A stretch of DNA of 64,000 nucleotides from JBEKOF01 sp049513975 (GTDB lineage Bacteria > Verrucomicrobiota > Verrucomicrobiia > Limisphaerales > Palsa-1400), in NCBI GenBank assembly GCA_049513975.1, contig JBEKVM010000034.1, forward strand, positions 1 through 64,000. Direction: 5' to 3'. Of the stretch, positions 33,034-40,289 are shown one piece after another. Position numbers and translations under genes: made by a program. Each line of letters begins with the position of its first letter. Position 1 is the stretch's first letter. Under the pieces are notes generated by a model that worked only from the letters and a program-made list of their open reading frames with translations, had not been told where the DNA came from and ran no database searches.

Positions 33034-33231
33034 GGGCGCATCTTGACACTGCTGCTGGCGGAGTGCGGCCGTCCCCGGCCGCAGCAGGCCAGGGATTTTT
33101 TGAGTGCGCAGGAAAATCACCGCCACGCCGTGTTTGCCACGCTGCTGCGCCCGACGCTGCTGCGCCCGAGGACGGGCGCACTCCTGTAGCCTTCTTGCGC
33201 CTGACCCCGGTAGCAGTGTCAAGATGCGCCC
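33034..33231 (-). mobile_element. MITE-like element, copy B, with 9-bp target duplication
   Basis: 198 bases with perfect 20-bp terminal inverted repeats, GGGCGCATCTTGACACTGCT and its complement. The direct repeat GATTTCCCG flanks it exactly at 33025-33033 and 33232-33240. It is homologous, in reverse, to copy A at 18872-19052, with an extra ~18-base duplication of the GGGCGCAGCAGCG part. It lies in the divergent promoter region between the MFS unit and the xylonate dehydratase gene, ending 67 bases before the latter's start. Confidence 0.9.
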
Positions 33232-33298
33232 GATTTCCCGGGCCGGCCCGGAGCGGTTTTTCTTTGTCTCCAGGCGCCTTGCTGGTTCAATGGGTTTT

Positions 33299-35269
33299 AT
33301 GAGTTCCACTGACGACGTTTTTGATTCGGCTGCGCCGGAGATTTATCACATCCAAACCCAGGCTCCCGGCCCGGCGGGGAGTTTGCCGATCACGGAGGAG
33401 ATGCTGCTCAACCGGCCCAGCGGTGATCTTTTCGGTTTATCGCTCAATGTGGGAATGGGGTGGAACCCGGCGGAGGCGGGACGAAAGCAATTCCTGATTT
33501 TGAGCACGCAAGGGGGGCTGCGCGCGCCTGACGGAAAACCGGTCGCGCTGGGCTATCATACCGGGCATTGGGAAATCGGGCTGCTGGTGCAGGCGGCGGC
33601 GGAAGAATTGACCCGGCTGGAGACCATTCCGTTCGCCGGGTTTTGCTCCGATCCGTGCGACGGGCGGACACAAGGGACGACGGGTATGTTTGACAGTCTG
33701 CCGTATCGGAACGACGCGGCGGTGATATTCCGCCGGCTGGCGCGCTCGCTGCCGTTGCGGGCCGGCGTGCTCGGGGTGGCCACGTGCGACAAGGGATTGC
33801 CGGCGATGATGATGGCGGTGGCGGGCTTGCGGGATCTGCCATGCGTGGTCGTTCCCGGCGGAGTGACCCTGCCCGCCACGGGGGGCGAGGACGCGGGGAC
33901 GGTGCAGACGCTGGGGGTTCGTTTTGCGCACGGACTGGTTTCGCTGGCGGAGGCGGCCGACCTGGGATGCCGCGCCTGCGGGTCGCCTGGAGGCGGCTGC
34001 CAGTTCCTGGGCACGGCGGCGACTTCCCAAGTGGTGGGAGAAGCGCTGGGGCTTTCCCTGCCGCACGCCGCCCTCGCCCCTTCGGGCCAGCCGGTGTGGC
34101 TTGACCTGGCCCGGCGCTCGGCCCGCGCCCTGGTTGGATTGGAAAAACGCGGGCTGGCCATGCGGGATTTGTTGACGCCGGAGAGCATCGAAAATGCGAT
34201 GGTCCTTCACGCGGCGTTTGGCGGTTCCACCAATTTGTTGCTCCACATTCCCGCCATTGCCCACGCCGCCGGGTTGAAACCGCCGGGGGTAGGGGATTGG
34301 ATTTCCGTCAACCGCCGGACGCCCCGCCTGGTGAGCGTGCTGCCCAACGGCCCCGTTGGCCATCCGACGGTGCGCGTTTTTCTGGCGGGAGGCGTGCCGG
34401 AAGTGATGTTGCACTTGCGGCGATTGGGGTTGCTGCATTTGAACGTGCTGACTGTTTCCGGAAAGACGCTGGGTGAAAACCTCGAGTGGTGGGAAGGTTC
34501 CGAACGCCGCCGGCGTTTCAAGGATTTGTTGCGCCAGAAGGACGGCGTGGACGCGGACGAGGTGATCTTCGCGCCGGAGCGGGCGCAAGCCAGGGGCCTG
34601 ACCAGCACGATGGTGTTCCCGCGCGGCAATCTGGCCCCGGAAGGTTCGGTGGTCAAGAGCACGGCCATTGACCCGGCAGTGGTGGATGCCGATGGCGTTT
34701 ACCGCAAGGAGGGGCCGGCGCGGGTGTTTGTCAATGAGAAAGATGCGATGGCGGCCATTAAACAAGGGCGCATCCAGGCGGGGGATGTGCTGGTCTTGAC
34801 CGGCGTCGGGCCGCGGGGAACCGGCATGGAGGAAACCTACCAAGTGACCGCGGCGCTGAAACATCTTCCCTTCGGCCGGCAGGTGGCGCTGCTGACGGAT
34901 GCGCGTTTTTCCGGCGTATCCACCGGCGCCTGCATCGGCCACATCGGCCCGGAAGGGCTGGCGGGAGGGCCGATCGGCAAGGTGCTGGACGGGGATGTCA
35001 TTAGAATTCTAATTGACCTCCATCGCCTTGAGGGAACGGTTGATTTGGTGGGAGAGGCAACGCGCCGGTTCACGCCGGAGGAAGGTGTCCGGGTCCTGGC
35101 CGGCCGCGCGCCGCGGCAGGACCTGGCGCCGAATGCCGCCCTGCCTGAGGACACGCGGCTTTGGGCCGCCTTGCAATCCGCCGGCGGCGGGACTTGGGCC
35201 GGGTGTGTTTACGATGCCGACAAAATCATTGCCTCCCTCGAAGCGGGACGGGCCGCCGTGGCTGGCTGA
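33299..35269 (+). CDS. D-xylonate dehydratase, YjhG/YagF family (IlvD/Edd superfamily)
   Basis: 656 residues from ATG 33299; this start aligns with the N-terminus of E. coli YjhG/YagF (~655 residues), whereas the open frame reaches back through the MITE. Diagnostic stretches: LPITEEMLLNRPSGDLFGL, SDPCDGRTQGTTGMFDSLPY, GVATCDKGLPAMMMAVAG, CGSPGGGCQFLGTA, AAFGGSTNLLLHIPAIAH, GTGMEETYQVTAALKH, ARFSGVSTGACIGHIGPE. The cysteines of the first three Cys motifs would ligate the Fe-S cluster. It converts D-xylonate to 2-keto-3-deoxy-D-xylonate. Pairing with the KdaD-like gene across the divergent promoter suggests a xylonate to ketoglutarate-semialdehyde branch. Confidence 0.9.
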   Translation: MSSTDDVFDSAAPEIYHIQTQAPGPAGSLPITEEMLLNRPSGDLFGLSLNVGMGWNPAEAGRKQFLILSTQGGLRAPDGKPVALGYHTGHWEIGLLVQAAAEELTRLETIPFAGFCSDPCDGRTQGTTGMFDSLPYRNDAAVIFRRLARSLPLRAGVLGVATCDKGLPAMMMAVAGLRDLPCVVVPGGVTLPATGGEDAGTVQTLGVRFAHGLVSLAEAADLGCRACGSPGGGCQFLGTAATSQVVGEALGLSLPHAALAPSGQPVWLDLARRSARALVGLEKRGLAMRDLLTPESIENAMVLHAAFGGSTNLLLHIPAIAHAAGLKPPGVGDWISVNRRTPRLVSVLPNGPVGHPTVRVFLAGGVPEVMLHLRRLGLLHLNVLTVSGKTLGENLEWWEGSERRRRFKDLLRQKDGVDADEVIFAPERAQARGLTSTMVFPRGNLAPEGSVVKSTAIDPAVVDADGVYRKEGPARVFVNEKDAMAAIKQGRIQAGDVLVLTGVGPRGTGMEETYQVTAALKHLPFGRQVALLTDARFSGVSTGACIGHIGPEGLAGGPIGKVLDGDVIRILIDLHRLEGTVDLVGEATRRFTPEEGVRVLAGRAPRQDLAPNAALPEDTRLWAALQSAGGGTWAGCVYDADKIIASLEAGRAAVAG

Positions 35270-35458
35270 GGGACGCAAGGGCCGGGGGTTGCCGACCGGC
35301 CGCATCTTGATACAACCGCCCTGGATGGCAAGCCCCCCCGCCCTGGCTCTCTTCCCACTTCGCGGGGAGAAAGCAGATTGGCTTGCAAATCAGGTTATTT
35401 CTTGAAAAGGGAAGAGGCAGCCCGCAACCATTGTTTTGCACTGACTTATATGACGCAA

Positions 35459-36529
35459 ATGAAACTTGGCCTGGGTTTATACCGTCACGCCCTTACCCGT
35501 GATAATTTTCAGTTTGCGCGGCAGGCGGGGGCCACGCACATCGTCGCCCATCTGGTGGATTACTTTCACGGTGGCGGGCACAACCCGCGTGATAATCAAC
35601 CCACCGGCACCGAACTGGGCTGGGGGCGGGCCGGCGACCCCAATCGCCTCTGGCCTCTGGAGGAATTGGTGGCGTTGCGCCAGGAAATCCAGGCTGCCGG
35701 CCTGGAGCTGGAAGCCATCGAGAATTTTGACCCCGCCCACTGGCACGACATCCTGCTCGACGGCCCCAAAAAGAAGCAACAGATGGAGAACGTCAAAACG
35801 ATTATCCGGCGTCTCGGCCAAGCCGGCATTCCGATCATGGGCTACAATTTCAGCATCGCCGGGGTTTGCGGGCGCACGCGCGCGCCTTACGCACGGGGCG
35901 GCGCGGAATCCGTCGGCATGGAAGGCCCGCTCGACACGCCGATGCCCAAAGGGATGGTTTGGAACATGATTTATGACCCGGAGGCGCCAGAGGGTTGCGT
36001 GCCCGCTGTTAGTCCGGAGGAACTTTGGCGGAGATTCGGCGACTTTTTGCGTGAAATCACCCCCGTCGCCGCGGAGTCCGGCGTCCGCCTGGCGGCGCAT
36101 CCCGATGATCCCCCCTTGCCGACCATGCGCGGCCAGCCCCGCCTGGTTTATCAGCCGGAGCACTTTCAACGTTTGCTGGACCTGGTGCCCAGCCCGGCCA
36201 ACGCGCTTGAGTTCTGCCTTGGCTCGCTGGCGGAAATGACGGAGGGCGACCTTTATGAAACGGTGGATGGCTGCAGCCGGCAAGGGCGCATTGCCTACGT
36301 CCATTTCCGCAATGTCCGCGGCAAAGCGCCGTTCTATCGGGAAACTTTTGTGGATGAGGGTGATGTGGATATGTTGCGGGTGCTGCGCATCCTGAAGAAG
36401 AACCAATATGACGGAGTGCTCATACCCGACCATACTCCGCAAATGCGGTGTGGCGCGCCCTGGCACGCCGGCATGGCCTTCGCGCTGGGCTATCTGCGCG
36501 CCGGGCTGCAGTGGATAGGCCGGGAATAG
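35459..36529 (+). CDS. uxuA: Mannonate dehydratase
   Basis: 356 residues from ATG 35459 (alternative ATG 35450). Family segments include ATHIVAHLVDYFHGGG, ENFDPAHWHDILLDGPKK, PIMGYNFSIAGVCGRTR, VRLAAHPDDPPLPTMRGQPR, ANALEFCLGSLAEM, IAYVHFRNVRGKAP, and IPDHTPQMRCGAPWH. The His/Cys/Asp residues around these strands bind the divalent metal of this TIM-barrel enzyme. It dehydrates D-mannonate to 2-keto-3-deoxy-gluconate, a late step of glucuronate breakdown. It lies ~190 bases after the xylonate dehydratase and before the regulators, so it probably handles glucuronate freed from xylan. Confidence 0.9.
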   Translation: MKLGLGLYRHALTRDNFQFARQAGATHIVAHLVDYFHGGGHNPRDNQPTGTELGWGRAGDPNRLWPLEELVALRQEIQAAGLELEAIENFDPAHWHDILLDGPKKKQQMENVKTIIRRLGQAGIPIMGYNFSIAGVCGRTRAPYARGGAESVGMEGPLDTPMPKGMVWNMIYDPEAPEGCVPAVSPEELWRRFGDFLREITPVAAESGVRLAAHPDDPPLPTMRGQPRLVYQPEHFQRLLDLVPSPANALEFCLGSLAEMTEGDLYETVDGCSRQGRIAYVHFRNVRGKAPFYRETFVDEGDVDMLRVLRILKKNQYDGVLIPDHTPQMRCGAPWHAGMAFALGYLRAGLQWIGRE

Positions 36530-36654
36530 ACTGGGCGCGCGCCATCGCCGGAATTGACCCCAATCACCAAGAATATGTTATTGATAACCAGCATGTTACA
36601 TCAATTCTAATCCCCCTGAAGATTTTTTTACTGGACATTTTGTGCGATATTATT

Positions 36655-36673
36655 TAGTTTTGCCTCCGAACTA
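36655..36673 (+). promoter_or_regulatory. Candidate operator TAGTT-N9-AACTA before the ROK regulator gene
   Basis: TAGTTttgcctccgAACTA; with one more base each side the arms become TTAGTT/AACTAA. It lies 35 bases before the ROK-gene ATG in an AT-rich leader and shares its right half with flanks, CCGAACTAAT, with the site before the AraC-type gene. Autoregulation by the ROK repressor is a reasonable guess. Confidence 0.55.
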
Positions 36674-36708
36674 ATCCACGGCAAAAAAATAATGCATGCG
36701 GCATTGTC

Positions 36709-37920
36709 ATGCGCAAAATTGATCTAAACAATTTTCAGGTGGCGACGAGCGAAACGGTGCGCGACATCAACAGCCGCATCGTTCTCAATTTGGTGCGCAA
36801 ACATCAACCGGTTTCGCGGGCGGATTTGATGCGCTTCTCCGGTTTGCAGCGCAGCACTGTTTCCGCCATCGCCGGGCGGCTTCTGGCCGAACATTGGTTG
36901 AAGGAAGGGGCCGTGGGAGATTTGCCGCGCGGGCGCAAACCGACTTTTCTGCACCTCAACGCCGAGCGCTGCGGGGTGATTGGCGTGGACGTGCAGCCGG
37001 CGACCACGACCATGGCGGTGGCCAGCACGGAGGCGGAGTTGTTGGCGCAGGAATCCATGCCGACGCCCAAAGATCCTGCCGAGTTTATTTCCCGTTTAAG
37101 CCGCCGCGTGAAGGATTTGATCCGGGCTCATCCCAAAAGCTCCTATGAAGGGGTCGGCATCAGCCTGCCAGGGCGGATAGACGCGATGACGGAGCGCCTG
37201 CTATTTGCCCCGACCCTGGGGTGGAATGACCTGGACCTGAAAACCCCGCTGGAACACGCCATCGGGCTGCCGGTGAAGCTGGAGAACTCCGCCAACGCCT
37301 GCGCCCTGGCTGAATTATGGTCGGGGCGGCTGACCGAGGGCGCGCGCAATGTGGTGGCGGTGACGGTTTCGGATGACATCGGAGTGGGCATGATCATGAA
37401 CGGCCAATTGGTCCGCGGCTCGACGGGCATGGCCGGGGAGTTTGGGCATGTGGCGCAAATGCCGGGCGGCCCCAGGTGCAGTTGCGGCAACAACGGTTGC
37501 TGGGAAGCGCTCGCCTCCAACGCCGCCGCGGTGCGCTATTTCGCGGAGGCCACTTCCGTTCCCAAGGGCGAGATCGGCTCCAAAAGCGACATGGCGCGGG
37601 TCCCGTTCGCGGACATCCTGCGGCTGGTGGAACAAGGGGACCCCAAAGCCTGCCGCGCCTTGCACCGCATGGCGCACCATTTGGGCATCGGCATTGCCAT
37701 GCTGGCGACCGGTCTGGCGCCGGATGTGTTGGTCGTGGTGGGAGAAGTGACGCGGGCCTGGGAAAAAGTTGAGCCGGTCGTGGCGGCGGTGGTGCGGCGG
37801 CGGCTGTCGGCGCGCGCCTCCATCCGGATTGTGGCGGGCGATGCGGAGTTGCAGCCGCGGTTGCGCGGCACCATCGCGCTGGTTCTACAGAAGCACTTTG
37901 TCGCTCCCTCCATCGCATGA
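36709..37920 (+). CDS. ROK-family transcriptional repressor
   Basis: 403 residues. An N-terminal winged-helix domain (~20-85: NSRIVLNLVRKHQPVSRADL, MRFSGLQRSTVSAIAGRLL) is followed by a ROK sugar-kinase-like domain. There the zinc motif CSCGNNGCWE starts at C257, after GSTGMAGEFGHV, and the ASKHA first loop is GVIGVDVQPATTTMA. The kinase phosphate-binding Gly residues are weakly kept, as in regulators such as NagC/XylR. It probably senses a sugar or sugar acid and represses nearby genes. A palindrome lies in its leader. Confidence 0.88.
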   Translation: MRKIDLNNFQVATSETVRDINSRIVLNLVRKHQPVSRADLMRFSGLQRSTVSAIAGRLLAEHWLKEGAVGDLPRGRKPTFLHLNAERCGVIGVDVQPATTTMAVASTEAELLAQESMPTPKDPAEFISRLSRRVKDLIRAHPKSSYEGVGISLPGRIDAMTERLLFAPTLGWNDLDLKTPLEHAIGLPVKLENSANACALAELWSGRLTEGARNVVAVTVSDDIGVGMIMNGQLVRGSTGMAGEFGHVAQMPGGPRCSCGNNGCWEALASNAAAVRYFAEATSVPKGEIGSKSDMARVPFADILRLVEQGDPKACRALHRMAHHLGIGIAMLATGLAPDVLVVVGEVTRAWEKVEPVVAAVVRRRLSARASIRIVAGDAELQPRLRGTIALVLQKHFVAPSIA

Positions 37921-37959
37921 GCACAACAAAACAAACTAATGCTGCGGAATTTGCAGATA

Positions 37960-37978
37960 TAGTTCGCAAGCCGAACTA
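37960..37978 (+). promoter_or_regulatory. Candidate operator TAGTT-N9-AACTA before the AraC-type gene
   Basis: TAGTTcgcaagccgAACTA; the arms extend to a perfect 7-bp TAGTTCG/CGAACTA. It has the same spacing and the same CCGAACTAAT right half as the site at 36655. It ends 20 bases before the ATG at 37999 and close to a GAGG ribosome-binding site, so bound protein would block expression. Confidence 0.6.
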
Positions 37979-37998
37979 ATTCACCTTGAGGACATCCG

Positions 37999-38610
37999 AT
38001 GAATAATGATGCCAGAGAATACGTCGGATCCAATCTTGCAAACCTGAGAGTGCTGCCCGCCCTGGGCGCCGGGCGGCGTCAGGGGGAACAGGAGCGGCCG
38101 CCAAGCCGGGCCAGATCGGAAGGCGCGCGCAAAATCGAGCAGAGCATTCATTACATGATGCAGCACCTCAACCACCCGCTGCATGTGGCCCAGTTGGCGG
38201 AAGCGGCCCACACCTCCCCGTCCCATTTCTTCGTGCTCTTCAAGCGCTCGGCGGGGCTTTCACCCATTGACTATTTCATCCGGTTGCGCATGCGGCAGGC
38301 CTGCCGGTTGTTGGCGGCCACGTCCATGAGCGTCAAGGAGGTCGCGGCGGTTCTGGGGTACGACGATCCTTTCTATTTCTCCCGCCTCTTCAAATCCGTC
38401 AACGGCACGCCCCCCACCAATTACCGGCTGAGGATAAAACTATCGGACCAGGGGCAAAACCCGGGCGCGAGGCCGCAGGGGGTGGAAGAGGTGTTGTTGC
38501 CCCCGCTTCCGCTAACGCAACATTTCGAACAAAACGCCTCTGGTGCAAGGACTCATTGCGAAGAACAAAACAACCTCCGGCCCGCCCGAAGGACTGTGTC
38601 ACTGCTTTGA
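37999..38610 (+). CDS. AraC-family regulator (DNA-binding domain only)
   Basis: 203 residues; GAGG eight bases upstream supports the ATG at 37999. Residues ~43-145 form the double helix-turn-helix of AraC/XylS: KIEQSIHYMMQHLNHPLHV, AQLAEAAHTSPSHFFVLFKR, GLSPIDYFIRLRMRQACRLL, SVKEVAAVLGYDDPFYFSRL, FKSVNGTPPTNYR. There is no sugar-binding cupin, only a short charged N-terminus and a disordered tail, so ligand sensing must come from elsewhere or be absent. It lies directly after the ROK gene and upstream of the xylan-related genes, making it a candidate regulator of them. Confidence 0.85.
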   Translation: MNNDAREYVGSNLANLRVLPALGAGRRQGEQERPPSRARSEGARKIEQSIHYMMQHLNHPLHVAQLAEAAHTSPSHFFVLFKRSAGLSPIDYFIRLRMRQACRLLAATSMSVKEVAAVLGYDDPFYFSRLFKSVNGTPPTNYRLRIKLSDQGQNPGARPQGVEEVLLPPLPLTQHFEQNASGARTHCEEQNNLRPARRTVSLL

Positions 38611-38638
38611 GGATAACCCACAAAATCCAATCAAAACT

Positions 38639-38815
38639 ATGAACCCGGTCTCATCCCCGCTCCAAAGAAACAGGAGCGGTGGTTTCACCCTCATCGAATT
38701 GCTGGTGGTGATCGCCATCATTGCGATTTTGGCGGCGCTGTTGTTGCCCGCCTTGTCCATGGCCAAATGGCGCGGCTCTTGGATTCACCAGCTTCGAGTG
38801 CGATGTGATGTTTGA
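38639..38815 (+). pseudogene. Prepilin leader fragment fused out of frame to a secreted-protein gene
   Basis: 58 residues: a short basic start, then the GFTLIELLVV class III prepilin leader and hydrophobic helix through LLLPALSMAKW, then a sudden switch to unrelated residues and a stop. At 38781 the DNA continues, in the +1 frame, as a segment homologous to the N-terminal module of the GH30 protein next door. A deletion appears to have joined a pilin-like gene to that gene. Confidence 0.8.
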
Positions 38816-40203
38816 CTCAAGCTCCGCAACTCAGACCAATGCGATCTCGGGCCTGGTGTATTTCGGCAACCTGCAGTTCGGACAGCGCATTGCACCGGGC
38901 TATGGCCAGGATTATTATCCGGGCGTCGTTGTCGTTCCCCAGTCCATGTCCAACCAGTGGGTTCACGCCAAGCTGAATCTTAGCACGAGCGACACGGCCT
39001 TAAGCGACATCGCCGACGTCCTCGTTCACATTTATGGGCCTTTTGGATCAACCTCAGGTCAACCCAACACGGATTTAATCGGGCCGGTCAAGTTCTGGGT
39101 GGACAACATCAAGTTTAAAGCCCCGCTCGCCCTTCCCCTGATCCCGCCCCCCTCGGTGAAAATCGCCGAGGCCAAGCCGGGCACGGCGCGATTCTTCGGC
39201 GTGGGACCACAGTACACACGCACCATCGTTGCCTCGCTTGACCCGAATCAGTCCTGGATTGGCAGCATCAGCGACACCGGCGATCCGAGCGTTCCTTTTA
39301 CCTCGCCTGTGAGCTACTCTTTCACGCTCAGCCACATTCGCCACCCAGCCCAACGTTCAAACCGGCATCTGGCTGGTGCAAAACGACGCGGGAACCTACA
39401 ACGGGAGCGACTACACCCTGGCCACGGAGCTTTGGCTCGAGATTCTGGGCAACGGCGCCAACGGCGTCACAGGCAACATCGCCTGGAAAGCCAACGATCC
39501 CGGCTCCAATCCGACCAACACCGTGCTCCAGTTTACCAACAGGGTGGGCGTGGGCACCTGGACGCTGACGTTCACCGGGGAGACCAATGGCATGCTCATG
39601 GCGCCGGGTTGGACGACCGGCTCCAACTTCACCATCCCGGATCCCACTATCGCGACCGATTTCGCCAATCCCTTGAGGGCTGTTTTTGGAATTGAAGACA
39701 ACAATGCCACCGCCGTCGGGGCCTACGACGACTTCACGCAAATCAGCACGACCAATGTCGGCGGCGCGGGTGGGACTCCTTATAACATCCTGGACGTGTT
39801 TGCCAATGACACCATCATTGACACGACCAGCAATTGGACCTTCCAATTCAACACCGGCGCTCCCACCGGCTATTACCAGATAACCAATGCGGCTGCCAAT
39901 GGCGGTGCCGGATTTACTTCCGCTTATCCGGCCAATACCAACACGACCATCATCCTGGTTACCACCAACACTCCGTTCTGGATCACTTGGAATGTCACCA
40001 CCAATGGGTACGGCCTGGCGGAAAGCACCAACGGCGTGTTGCCCATCACTTCCCTGGTTTCCCCGGCCTCTCTCAGCGGATACAACGACGTGCAGCCACA
40101 AATTATTGCCGGCGGCACGAACTGGGCCTTGATTCCGCTGGATTGCCTCCCCGCGACCAATCAAGCCTACTTCCGGGTGGTAAATCCGCCTCCGCAGAAT
40201 TAG
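38781..40203 (+). pseudogene. Broken secreted carbohydrate-binding-type protein gene (5' deletion plus internal frameshift)
   Basis: From 38781 the frame reads GFTSFECDVMFDSSSA, GYGQDYYPGVVVVP, ADVLVHIYGPFG, and KFWVDNIKF, closely parallel to residues ~120-230 of the GH30 protein (LLTNFSCDVMFASAS, TYGQDYFGSVEVP, VDVLIHIYGPYY, STFWVDNIAF). It then continues as a secreted beta-rich protein. Near 39332 one extra base shifts the frame: the upstream frame reads SYSFTLSH, while the intact continuation ATQPNVQTGIWLVQNDAGTY and onward is in the next frame to 40203. The 5' end, with signal peptide, is missing. A strong intrinsic terminator follows. A single-base sequencing error could account for the second lesion but not the first. 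Confidence 0.8.
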
Positions 40204-40228
40204 GGTAGGATTGGCTAAAAGGTTTCAG

Positions 40229-40260
40229 GAAGGCGCCGGGAAACCGGCGCCTTCTTTTTT
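40229..40260 (+). terminator. Intrinsic terminator
   Basis: GAAGGCGCCGG, a GAAA loop, CCGGCGCCTTC, then six T residues. The 11-bp GC-rich stem with a stable tetraloop and U-tract is a textbook rho-independent terminator. It isolates the upstream pseudogene from the GH30 gene. Confidence 0.93.
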
Positions 40261-40289
40261 CGGTGGGCGCCATTTCAATCGGAACGCTA

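Noticed and set aside
33104..33298. N-terminal extension of the xylonate dehydratase
   Set aside because: It translates the inserted MITE; the family N-terminus aligns from ATG 33299.
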